DNA of 64,000 nucleotides. It comes from UBA11612 sp963662375. GTDB lineage: Bacteria; Pseudomonadota; Alphaproteobacteria; Rhodospirillales; Rhodospirillaceae. The DNA is taken from positions 124,001 to 188,000 of the forward strand of contig CAXXRP010000005.1 of assembly GCA_963662375.2 (NCBI GenBank), written 5' to 3'. This document shows positions 26,830 to 34,787 of the stretch, one piece after another. The position numbers and the translations under genes were made by a program. Positions within the stretch are counted from its first letter, which is position 1, and each line of letters opens with the position of its first letter. Below the pieces are notes generated by a model. That model was given only the letters and a program-made list of their open reading frames with translations. It was not told where the DNA came from and did no database searches.

Positions 26830-27485
26830 GGGCGAAGTCGCCCGCCGCGAGGCGGAATCATTACTCCCGGCGAGCGTGCATAGATCGGGAGAAGTTCTTG
26901 CGCCCGCGGCTCCCGGCTAGCCGCCAGCTTGGCGAGCACAGCGGTGTCGGGCAGTGGGCCGGCAGTTGACTGCGTTGCTGATGGTCCAATAGCTCGAACC
27001 GCGATGGCCGCACCATCACCGACCACAATCGTAGGCTCCGGCCCGGCCCAATGAGGCAGGGCCTTCAGGGCAACGACGCTGACGTCGCCAATGGGCTGGC
27101 GGTCCTCGAACATTTGGACGTAGAGGTCGCCGCGCTTGGTATCGACAGCCGCTAAAACGCGGGTGTTGTCCTCCATTGCAGCTGCCGCCAAGACTTCGGT
27201 TGTTTTTAACCCTACTACTGGTTTGGCGGCGGCTAAGCCTAGCGCTCGCGCAGCGGCAATGCCCACCCTCACGCCTGTAAATGATCCCGGCCCTACTGTA
27301 ACCGCCATGCGATCAAGCATTGTATAGCCGGCCCCGCATTCACCGAGAACACGCTCGATCATTGGCATGAGCGCTTCCGCCTGGCCCTGTTTCATGATGG
27401 CGTGTTCGGCCTTCAGGACTTTCCCATCGCGCCAGAGCGCAACAGAACAGGCTGCTGCAGTGGTGTCGAACGCTAGGATCAGCAT
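26826..27485 (-). CDS. tsaB: tRNA threonylcarbamoyladenosine biosynthesis protein TsaB
   Basis: A 219-residue actin-like-fold protein. MLILAFDTTAAACSVAL at the N-terminus, MAVTVGPGSFTGVRVGIAAA at about residues 60-80 and LAAVDTKRGDLYVQMF identify TsaB. It partners TsaD (31.5 kb) and TsaE to make t6A37 in ANN-reading tRNAs. The start ATG is 27485. Confidence 0.93.
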   Translation of the reverse strand: MLILAFDTTAAACSVALWRDGKVLKAEHAIMKQGQAEALMPMIERVLGECGAGYTMLDRMAVTVGPGSFTGVRVGIAAARALGLAAAKPVVGLKTTEVLAAAAMEDNTRVLAAVDTKRGDLYVQMFEDRQPIGDVSVVALKALPHWAGPEPTIVVGDGAAIAVRAIGPSATQSTAGPLPDTAVLAKLAASREPRAQELLPIYARSPGVMIPPRGGRLRP

Positions 27486-27604
27486 AAGCGAGATCTTGGA
27501 CCGTGGGTGGGGATAGTTTGAACCTCAGAATATTCGCTATCATGATACGGTTCCGTGACGCCGCTGTTGTCGCTGCCGGAATAATTTTGTGAAGCCCTCA
27601 CGCC

Positions 27605-28168
27605 ATGTCCCTGGTTGAAATTGCACCACCTACATATGATGTAAGTTGCTCAATTGCATACGCTACGCCAGAAAACTTCACCAGTAAGTCGGTTTATGCC
27701 AGGCCTGGGTGCTTTCTCCACGCCGACGCCGCTGAGCGGTTGTCCCACGCCATTGTATTGGCCCAGCCGTTAAGGTTGAAGTTTAAGATTTTTGACGCCT
27801 TCCGCCCTTCGGAAGCGCAATGGGTCTTATGGAACCACACCGCTGATCCAGAATTTTTGGCCGACCCGCGCCGCGGCTCACCCCACTCCATGGGCGTTGC
27901 TGTCGACCTGACGCTGATGGACCCCAATGGTCTGGAATTGGATATGGGAACGGCATTCGATGCCTTCACTCCTTTATCCCATCACGGCAACCTCGCTATT
28001 TCACCGGAGGCCCAACGCAACCGCGCGCTGCTCCTGGGCCTAATGACCGCCGCCGGTTGGGATTTTTTCCGAAATGAGTGGTGGCACTATCAATTGTTTG
28101 ATGCCCGTGCCCGTTATCCGGTGCTGGGCGATGCCGTCCTGCCGGTACCGATGATGCCGCAGGGATAA
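27605..28168 (+). CDS. D-alanyl-D-alanine dipeptidase (VanX/DdpX family)
   Basis: A 187-residue zinc peptidase of the M15D family. The motifs SPHSMGVAVDLTL (HxxxxxxD) and NEWWHYQL (ExxH) hold the zinc ligands and catalytic Glu; FDAFRPSEAQW is the conserved Arg-containing loop. It cleaves D-Ala-D-Ala. No signal peptide is seen, so it is probably cytoplasmic. With no VanA/VanH partners nearby, a role in peptidoglycan dipeptide recycling is more likely than glycopeptide resistance. Confidence 0.87.
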   Translation: MSLVEIAPPTYDVSCSIAYATPENFTSKSVYARPGCFLHADAAERLSHAIVLAQPLRLKFKIFDAFRPSEAQWVLWNHTADPEFLADPRRGSPHSMGVAVDLTLMDPNGLELDMGTAFDAFTPLSHHGNLAISPEAQRNRALLLGLMTAAGWDFFRNEWWHYQLFDARARYPVLGDAVLPVPMMPQG

Positions 28169-28268
28169 TACCATATCCGAAAAGGCGGATAAGAGTTTTC
28201 AAAAACCCGTGCATAAGCGAAACGCCGAACACACATATCGGCTCACCATTTGCGATAGCGCTCTAAAA

Positions 28269-29519
28269 TTAGGATTTGGCAAGAAGATCGCCTATGGATT
28301 TCGGCGACGGGGAGCTTTGAGATGTGCTCTGTTGCATCGAAAGCGCAAGCTTGAGCCATTCGCCAGCGGCACCCGCATCCCCGCGCTCGCGGGTTTCAAC
28401 ATCCGCCATTAGGCGCGCGGCGCGGGACCGAATATCCGGCGCCATATCGTCGCTCGTGAGCGATGAAAGCCGATCCCGCGCCTGCCCCCAAAGCTCGGCG
28501 TCGAGGGACGCGTCGGCGACCGCGAGGCGTGTCTCGGGATGATCGGACGCAGTCTTGGCCAAATTCTCAACGCGCTTCGCCCAATCCAGAGCGGACTCGC
28601 CGGGCACCAAAGCCCTGTATGCGGCGAGCAAATCGGGGTGCGGATTCGACCTCCACGCCTTTTCAACGGCGCCGGCGGCTTTGCGGCCCTTGCCCTGGCT
28701 CGCCATAGCTTTGGCGTACACCGCCACGGCATCATGGCTTAGCTCGGCTGCATCCATCGCCTTTTTTGCAGCGGTTATCGCCGTGGCGGCGTCACCGTTT
28801 TTGAGCGCACCGTGCGTCTCTTGCACAAGTAATTTCGCTTTTAGGCGCTGGTGTTCGGCGGCATTGAAAACGGTGCGCCCCAACTTAGTATCCAACACCG
28901 ATAATGCATCGGCCCAGCGTTCCATACCGACCTGAAGGTCCAGGACCATATCCAGCGCCCACGGCGGCGCGTCCTTGCGCGCCATAGCTTTTTGCGCGTG
29001 GCGCAATGCTCCAACTACGTCTCCATCGCCCAGCGCTTTGTTTGCGAGTGTGCGTAGGGCGGTCAACTCTGTTTGCGGCCGGTTCAACAGTGCCATGGCG
29101 GCGGCTTGCATTTCACGCGTATCGCCGCTCAGATCAGCCGCTTCCTTTCGTAGGACAAGAACTGCCGGATTATTGTCCAATAATTTGGAAGCCTCTTTTG
29201 CAAGACGTTGGGCAACGGCGCCCTGTCCTGCCTGAACGGCGGCGAACCCATCGCCAAGCGTGAGGAGCCCGCGGTTGATCCGGCGCTCTCTCCGCGCCGC
29301 AGCTAAGTCCTTAACGGTACCGCTCAGCGCCGAGATTACGCGCAGAATAAGTAAAATCACGATGATCACCGCTAGGACTGTGGCCACAAGAATGCCAACG
29401 GTTGTATCTACGCGCCAGCCGCGCCAAACGAGTTCCACAGAGCCCGGCTCGCTGGCCATCCACACGGCGCTAGCAACAACCGCCGCAATTCCGAGTACGT
29501 AAGCGATCAGACGGGCCAT
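28269..29519 (-). CDS. HemY N-terminal domain protein
   Basis: A 416-residue membrane-anchored TPR-like protein of the alphaproteobacterial HemY family. Two membrane segments lie in the first 60 residues (ARLIAYVLGIAAVVASAVWM, then VGILVATVLAVIIVILLILR), followed by helical repeats rich in Ala. It starts 4 bp after the mic60 stop; ATG 29519 is preferred to the longer frame to 29573. Despite the name, no protohaem-synthesis chemistry is evident. Proteins of this group are linked with Mic60 and inner-membrane organisation. Confidence 0.85.
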   Translation of the reverse strand: MARLIAYVLGIAAVVASAVWMASEPGSVELVWRGWRVDTTVGILVATVLAVIIVILLILRVISALSGTVKDLAAARRERRINRGLLTLGDGFAAVQAGQGAVAQRLAKEASKLLDNNPAVLVLRKEAADLSGDTREMQAAAMALLNRPQTELTALRTLANKALGDGDVVGALRHAQKAMARKDAPPWALDMVLDLQVGMERWADALSVLDTKLGRTVFNAAEHQRLKAKLLVQETHGALKNGDAATAITAAKKAMDAAELSHDAVAVYAKAMASQGKGRKAAGAVEKAWRSNPHPDLLAAYRALVPGESALDWAKRVENLAKTASDHPETRLAVADASLDAELWGQARDRLSSLTSDDMAPDIRSRAARLMADVETRERGDAGAAGEWLKLALSMQQSTSQSSPSPKSIGDLLAKS

Positions 29520-29523
29520 GGCG

Positions 29524-30837
29524 TCATTTACTCTCGCTGGTGGATGTGGTTGGCACTGGGGGCCGTGTCTCAACGGCCATCAGCGCCATGGTACCGCGCA
29601 GCACGGTAGTGATGGCCCGGTCTGCAGCGATACGAGCGCTCGCGTCCGCGAGCCACGGCGCGGCGGCCTCGGCAGCTGCGCCTGTCAGGGCGGTCATCTC
29701 CACGGCCGCGCCGGCGATATTGCCGGTGAGGAGACGGTTTTCGGACCGTGCCAATACGGCCGATGCGCTGTTCCCAGCGGGCGTGCCGTCCACTCGGCGC
29801 ACGGTGACAATAGACATGAGCCGGTCAAGCGATTGGCGCAGCCACCCGTTCGCTCCTTCAGGAATCATCTCGGCGCGCACGACGCGTGCCGCGGTTTCGT
29901 CAAAGCGTCGTTGCAGCGCGGACAGAGACGGAACGCCGCGCGCGGCGTATGCGGCAAATCCTTCATCTTCGATCGACGTATCCAAAACGTGTGCGGATAG
30001 GGCTTTGGTTGTTTCTAATTCAATTTCAAACGGCCGCCCAGCTACAACGGCTTCACGCAGTTGCGCGGCAGCCATCAGCAATGCCACCTCTGCGGTTTGC
30101 TCGGCGATGGCTCGGCGGGAGATATCTTCCAATGCGGCCACACGGTCCGATAAGGTGAGAACACTGGCGGCATCTGCGCTTTTTCCTTCGAGGATGACTA
30201 TGCGGTTGCCCAAGTCCTCAACTCGAGCGGTGTTGCCGATGGCCGCCTCCAATGTGGCGAGGCGCGCACTCACGGCGGTCAATTGCTGAGCCTGGCTAGA
30301 GAGAGACTGGCTTAAGGAGAGGACCGAGGCGTCACCCGCGCCGCCGCCTTGTTCAAGTGCTTGCAAAGTCTCGACGACTGTCAGCGGGGCCGCCGATGCC
30401 GCCGTGGCTTCAGGTTCCGGTGCGGGTTGGGCAGATTGTACTGGCAAACTCGGAGCGCTACGGCTGGGTGCGACTGTGCCTTGGATAATCTGCGTGAGGC
30501 GCGGGATCCACCAGGAAGCAGTTCCAATAATCACCCCCGCCATCACCACTAATACAACGAAAAGAGAAACAACGCGGCCGATCCCGCCACCCGACTTGGA
30601 TTCGGCCGAGTGAATGGTTGCGTCTTGATCGGCGCCATCCAGAGCAGTCTCGGACGGAGCATCGCCAATATCAAAATTCTTGTAGCGGTGTTGGCGAGCG
30701 CTCTGATCTGCGGCGTCCTCGACTCTTAGGCGTTCAGCCCGTCCAGCGCTGCGCAGGGATGCGGCGGCGGGTGTGTGTGGCGAGTCCTTGGGAAAGGCGA
30801 GATCGTCCGTGGGGTCTTGCGGCGGTTGTTGTGACAC
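29524..30837 (-). CDS. Mic60/mitofilin-like inner-membrane protein
   Basis: A 437-residue protein with one membrane segment (VVSLFVVLVVMAGVIIGTASWW, residues about 92-113), a long Ala/Glu-rich coiled-coil region, and a helical C-terminal domain. This is the COG4223 architecture of alphaproteobacterial mitofilin, which helps form cristae-like intracytoplasmic membranes and contacts the outer membrane. GTG 30837 is the nearest start. Upstream codons in this frame also look protein-like, and a neighbouring frame from 31031 has a similar composition, so the true N-terminus may be longer with a frameshift near 30900. It precedes hemY. Confidence 0.82.
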   Translation of the reverse strand: MSQQPPQDPTDDLAFPKDSPHTPAAASLRSAGRAERLRVEDAADQSARQHRYKNFDIGDAPSETALDGADQDATIHSAESKSGGGIGRVVSLFVVLVVMAGVIIGTASWWIPRLTQIIQGTVAPSRSAPSLPVQSAQPAPEPEATAASAAPLTVVETLQALEQGGGAGDASVLSLSQSLSSQAQQLTAVSARLATLEAAIGNTARVEDLGNRIVILEGKSADAASVLTLSDRVAALEDISRRAIAEQTAEVALLMAAAQLREAVVAGRPFEIELETTKALSAHVLDTSIEDEGFAAYAARGVPSLSALQRRFDETAARVVRAEMIPEGANGWLRQSLDRLMSIVTVRRVDGTPAGNSASAVLARSENRLLTGNIAGAAVEMTALTGAAAEAAAPWLADASARIAADRAITTVLRGTMALMAVETRPPVPTTSTSESK

Positions 30838-31082
30838 GTCTTGTTTTTCCTCCGATGGCGACGGCCCGGCTCGATCCGCGATTTGTGGTGGCGGTTTTGG
30901 GCAACCTTTAGTTCGGGTGCGGCCGCGGTCACGGCAACCGGCGGCACTATTGTAGCTGATAGGCTACCGTTCGCCACATCGGCATTAGGATGATTGGCGG
31001 GCGTCTGCTGGTCTTGAAAACGGGTGAACATAGGGCCGGAAGGTTCCAGGGCGCTTCTGCGCGAGAGCCACGACCGAAATTT

Positions 31083-31414
31083 TCAGCCAAGACCTGACGG
31101 CTCCGGCGACTCATCTGTTCCTTCATCCGTTGCGTTGTCGCCGCTCTCCGCCGATTTCTTTTTCTGCTCTGCGGCGCTCGCAGATTTCGCATCTTGTCTT
31201 TCGTTCCCTATGGTTTCTTTTTTCAGCTTTCTCCTTTGCCGCGCGCCATCGGGGCTGGTGACGATAAATCCTTGCGCGCCTTCCAGTTTGACGGCAGGGG
31301 GGTGGTGCCCTCCACGTTCACCAGGGGGATCGTGAGCGCAGGATGGCCGCGGGCCTGCAACGAGGCCGCAACGGCGGCGGCATCATGCACCAGTTGTGTA
31401 ATCAGAACCCGCAT
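31083..31414 (-). pseudogene. Broken hemD (uroporphyrinogen-III synthase) remnant
   Basis: The frame from 31414 begins MRVLITQLVHDAAAVAASL and continues ARGHPALTIPLV, a HemD N-terminus. After a run of six C (minus strand) near 31300 the homology moves to another frame: EGAQGFIVTSPDGAR, which is HemD's 'GVQALLxTSANGxR' strand. One more C would join the two. Beyond that the joined frame turns into a Lys/Glu-rich stretch and ends at 31083, so about two thirds of the usual 230-250 residues are missing. Its place upstream of mic60-hemY is the normal alphaproteobacterial one. Confidence 0.6.
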
Positions 31415-31467
31415 CGGCTTTCCTGGTAACGTCCCTGCAAGTGTTGTAGAGGCTGCATTTGAGGGTG

Positions 31468-31489
31468 AAAAGCCGGTTTTAAGGCTTTT
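31468..31489. terminator. Palindrome upstream of tsaD
   Basis: A perfect 7 bp inverted repeat AAAAGCC / GGCTTTT with an 8-base spacer, followed by one more T. It lies between the hemD remnant and tsaD. It resembles a weak bidirectional terminator or a remnant one; since it precedes both genes, its function is uncertain. Confidence 0.3.
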
Positions 31490-31527
31490 TCGCCGGACCT
31501 AGCCGCCTGCGTAGTGACAGTGCCAGA

Positions 31528-32586
31528 ATGATCGTCTTAGGACTTGAAACAAGTTGTGATGAGACCGCCGCCGCTGTGGTGGATGGCGACGGCGAGGTGT
31601 TGTCTCATGCGGTGCTTAGCCAAGTGGCTGAGCACCGCCCGTACGGCGGCATCGTCCCGGAAATTGCGGCACGCTCTCACTTGGCGCATTTGGACAGCCT
31701 AGTAGCCAAAGCCATGGGAGATGCCGGTATTGGTTATGGTGATCTTGCTGGCGTGGCTGCCACGGGTGGGCCGGGTCTGATCGGCGGCATCTTGGTGGGG
31801 GTCATGACCGCCAAAGCCATCGCCGCTGTTCACAAGATTCCATTCATGGCGGTGAACCATTTGGAGGGTCATGCGCTGACTGCACGATTCACCGATGGCG
31901 TGGATTTTCCATATCTACTTCTACTGGTCTCCGGGGGCCACTGCCAGTTGCTAGCGGTAGAGGGGGTCGGTGCCTATCGGCGACTGGGCACAACGGTGGA
32001 CGACGCTGCCGGCGAAGCGTTCGATAAAGTGGCTAAGATGCTGGGGCTTGAGTATCCCGGCGGGCCAGCCATCGAGCACGTGGCGCGTGACGGCGATGCC
32101 AAGCGTTTCGCGCTACCCCGGCCGATGAAGGGCAAACAGGGCTGCGATTTTTCTTTTTCCGGATTGAAGACTGCTGTACGTCAGGCCGCCGAGGTGCTTC
32201 CGCCTGGCGAACTTCATGAAAACGACGTAGCCGACCTTGCCGCGTCGTTTCAGGCCGCACTTGTCGAGTCTTTGGCCGACCGCACCGGACGAGGCATAGA
32301 AGCGTTCCTTGTCAGCTATCCGCAGGGAACTGCGCTGGTGGCCGCCGGCGGTGTTGCCGCTAACATGGCCTTGCGTGCTGCGCTGGTACAGCGGTGCGCA
32401 GGTGAGGGATTGTCTTTCGTCGTGCCGCCTGTAGCGCTGTGCACGGACAACGCTATCATGATCGCTTGGGCCGGGCTGGAGCGACTGAAGTTGGGGTTGA
32501 CCGATTCGCTAGATTTCAAGGCACGGCCGCGCTGGCCGCTAGACCCCGGAGCCGCGCCCGCTCGCGGCGCGGGAACCAAAGCTTAA
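31528..32586 (+). CDS. tsaD: tRNA N6-adenosine threonylcarbamoyltransferase
   Basis: A 352-residue Kae1/TsaD protein that transfers the threonylcarbamoyl group to A37 of tRNA with TsaB. The metal-binding VNHLEGHALTARF is at about residues 110-122. Also seen are GLETSCDETAAAVVD at the N-terminus, LLLLVSGGHCQL, and CTDNAIMIAWAGLERL near the end. Its stop overlaps the convergent epimerase gene by 4 bp. hemC, often divergent from tsaD in relatives, is not here. Confidence 0.96.
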   Translation: MIVLGLETSCDETAAAVVDGDGEVLSHAVLSQVAEHRPYGGIVPEIAARSHLAHLDSLVAKAMGDAGIGYGDLAGVAATGGPGLIGGILVGVMTAKAIAAVHKIPFMAVNHLEGHALTARFTDGVDFPYLLLLVSGGHCQLLAVEGVGAYRRLGTTVDDAAGEAFDKVAKMLGLEYPGGPAIEHVARDGDAKRFALPRPMKGKQGCDFSFSGLKTAVRQAAEVLPPGELHENDVADLAASFQAALVESLADRTGRGIEAFLVSYPQGTALVAAGGVAANMALRAALVQRCAGEGLSFVVPPVALCTDNAIMIAWAGLERLKLGLTDSLDFKARPRWPLDPGAAPARGAGTKA

Positions 32587-33593
32587 ACCTTGTAATAGCC
32601 GCGAAACCACTCAACGGTTTTCTTTAAGCCGTCATCAATAGAGACTCTAGGCTCGTAGCGCACAGCGCGGTGCAGGGCACTGACGTCGCACCAAGTTTCT
32701 TCCACATCGCCCGGCTGTATAGGCATGAAATTAAGTACGGCCTTCTGGCCGATGTGCTTTTCCAACGCGGCAATAAAATCCATCAAATCGACGGGTTCAC
32801 CGCGGCCGATATTAAAAATGCGGTAGGGCGCGACACCGCTGCTGTCGGGCGCAGGATTTGCCGAGTCCCAGGACTCATCGGCTACAGGAATGTGATCAAT
32901 AACGCGCACAACTCCTTCAACGACATCGTCGATGAATGTGAAATCGCGCTTCATCTTTCCCTCGTTGTAGATGTCGATAGGGTCACCGGCAAAAATACCC
33001 GCTGTGAATTTTTGCGGCGCCATGTCGGGGCGACCCCAAGGACCATAAACGGTGAAAAACCTGAGACCGGTCGCCGGAATTTTAAATAGATGCGTGTAGG
33101 AATGAGCGAGTGCTTCATTGGCGCGCTTAGTCGCCGCGTAAAGACTCAGCTGGTGGTCAGCGGTGTGGTGTTCGGCGAAGGGCATGGTCGTGTTCGCGCC
33201 GTAAACCGAACTGGTGGACGCGAATACGAAATGGTCAACCTTGAGCACCCGCGCCGCCTCAAGAATGTTCATAAAACCGACGAGATTTGAATTGGTGTAG
33301 GCCTCGGGATTGTCGATGCCGTAGCGCACGCCGGCCTGAGCGCCGAGGTGTACGATATGCGAGGGCTCGGTTTCGTCGCACAACTTAAACACAGCGCGAC
33401 GGTTAGCCAGATCCATGCGCCGGCCGGTGAATCCGTCGCTGTTTTTCAATTGCGCCCAACGGGCGTCTTTCAAGCGCACGTCGTAATAGGAATTAAAATT
33501 ATCTATTGCGACGACCCGCCGTCCGAGATCGAGAAGTCGCCGCGCCACATGAAACCCGATAAAGCCGGCGGCACCTGTGATAAGAATGGTCAT
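32583..33593 (-). CDS. UDP-glucuronate 4-epimerase (SDR family)
   Basis: A 336-residue extended SDR. ILITGAAGFIGFHVARRLL is the Rossmann motif, FNSYYDVRLKDAR is typical of the GAE/CapI/LpsL group, STSSVYG and YAATKRANE carry the catalytic Ser and YxxxK. It interconverts UDP-glucuronate and UDP-galacturonate for surface polysaccharide. ATG 33593 is preferred to the frame start at 33647. It is inserted between tsaD and gpsA, usually neighbours in relatives, which suggests acquisition or rearrangement. Confidence 0.87.
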   Translation of the reverse strand: MTILITGAAGFIGFHVARRLLDLGRRVVAIDNFNSYYDVRLKDARWAQLKNSDGFTGRRMDLANRRAVFKLCDETEPSHIVHLGAQAGVRYGIDNPEAYTNSNLVGFMNILEAARVLKVDHFVFASTSSVYGANTTMPFAEHHTADHQLSLYAATKRANEALAHSYTHLFKIPATGLRFFTVYGPWGRPDMAPQKFTAGIFAGDPIDIYNEGKMKRDFTFIDDVVEGVVRVIDHIPVADESWDSANPAPDSSGVAPYRIFNIGRGEPVDLMDFIAALEKHIGQKAVLNFMPIQPGDVEETWCDVSALHRAVRYEPRVSIDDGLKKTVEWFRGYYKV

Positions 33594-33698
33594 AGTCAAG
33601 GTCTTGGCCCATCCCCTGGACGTTTGCAACGCCCCTATCATGGACATTCATCCGGCGCCCGGGCATAGACAAGAAACGGCAATTTTTGAGTTGGAATC

Positions 33699-34700
33699 AT
33701 GGCGGACATGCAACGCATCGGTGTTATCGGCGCCGGAGCCTGGGGCACGGCGCTTGCGGCTGTGGCCCGGCGCGCCGGACGCGATGTGACCCTCTGGGCA
33801 CTCGAGCCGGAGGTGGTTACGGCGATCAACCGCGAATACTGCAATTCCGTATACCTGCCCGATATCACACTGGATTCGGCGATTACCGCTACGGGCGATT
33901 TGGGCCGGGCAGCGGCGGCTGATGCTATTTTACTTGTGGTGCCCGCGCAGTTTCTACGTGCCAGCTGCAAGGACCTCGGACGTCAAGTAAAGGCCGGTAC
34001 CCCGGTGGTCATTTGCGCCAAGGGAATCGAGTGCGGCACCTCAGCTTTGATGACAGACGTTGTCGCGGAGACGTTGCCACAGGCATCGATGATGGTGTTG
34101 TCAGGCCCCACGTTCGCCCGCGAGGTAGCCTCGGCTTTGCCGACGGCCATCACCCTGGCGGCGGCGGATCAGGTCTTGGGCCGCCACGTCGGTGTGGCAT
34201 TGAGCTCACCCACGTTCCGTCCGTATCTGTCGGACGACATCACCGGTGCCGAGGTGGGCGGCGCGGTCAAGAATGTTCTGGCGATCGGCTGTGGAATGGC
34301 CGAAGGGAATGGTCTTGGCGCTAACGCAAGAGCGGCGTTGCTTACGCGCGGCCTGGCAGAGATTGTGCGGCTTGCGGCGGCCCGCGGCGGCCGGCCTGAA
34401 ACACTGATGGGGCTCTCCGGTCTTGGCGATTTGGTTCTGACAGCTACGTCCTTGCAGTCGCGCAACTATTCCCTGGGCGTCGAGCTGGGCAAAGGAAAAT
34501 CCCTTGATGAAGTTCTGGGTGCGCGCCGCTCGGTCACCGAGGGCGTTGCCACGGCAGATGCGGTAGTTTCCCTTGCGGCAAAACTTGAGGTGGATATGCC
34601 CATTTGTGCGGCGATTGATCAGGTGCTCAATCACGGCGCGGCTATAGACGATATGCTGAAGGAGTTGCTCGGTCGCCCGCTCAGGAATGAAGTGGGCTAA
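33699..34700 (+). CDS. gpsA: Glycerol-3-phosphate dehydrogenase [NAD(P)+]
   Basis: A 333-residue enzyme that makes sn-glycerol-3-phosphate for phospholipids. The N-terminal IGVIGAGAWGTALAAVARRA binds NAD(P), LSGPTFAREVA and EVGGAVKNVLAIGCGMAEG (catalytic Lys) follow, with GLSGLGDLVLTATSLQSRN in the C-terminal domain. ATG at codon 4 is an alternative start. It is divergent from the epimerase across 105 bp. Confidence 0.96.
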   Translation: MADMQRIGVIGAGAWGTALAAVARRAGRDVTLWALEPEVVTAINREYCNSVYLPDITLDSAITATGDLGRAAAADAILLVVPAQFLRASCKDLGRQVKAGTPVVICAKGIECGTSALMTDVVAETLPQASMMVLSGPTFAREVASALPTAITLAAADQVLGRHVGVALSSPTFRPYLSDDITGAEVGGAVKNVLAIGCGMAEGNGLGANARAALLTRGLAEIVRLAAARGGRPETLMGLSGLGDLVLTATSLQSRNYSLGVELGKGKSLDEVLGARRSVTEGVATADAVVSLAAKLEVDMPICAAIDQVLNHGAAIDDMLKELLGRPLRNEVG

Positions 34701-34787
34701 TTCACAATTTCGTAGGTGGATGGACACTGGAAGGATTCTAGGCGGTGAGGTATCGCCAGGGCACATACATTCTTCGAGGGAAATCTG

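Noticed and set aside
27605..28168. VanX as part of vancomycin resistance
   Set aside because: No VanA/VanH-type ligase or dehydrogenase nearby; the single dipeptidase fits D-Ala-D-Ala recycling.
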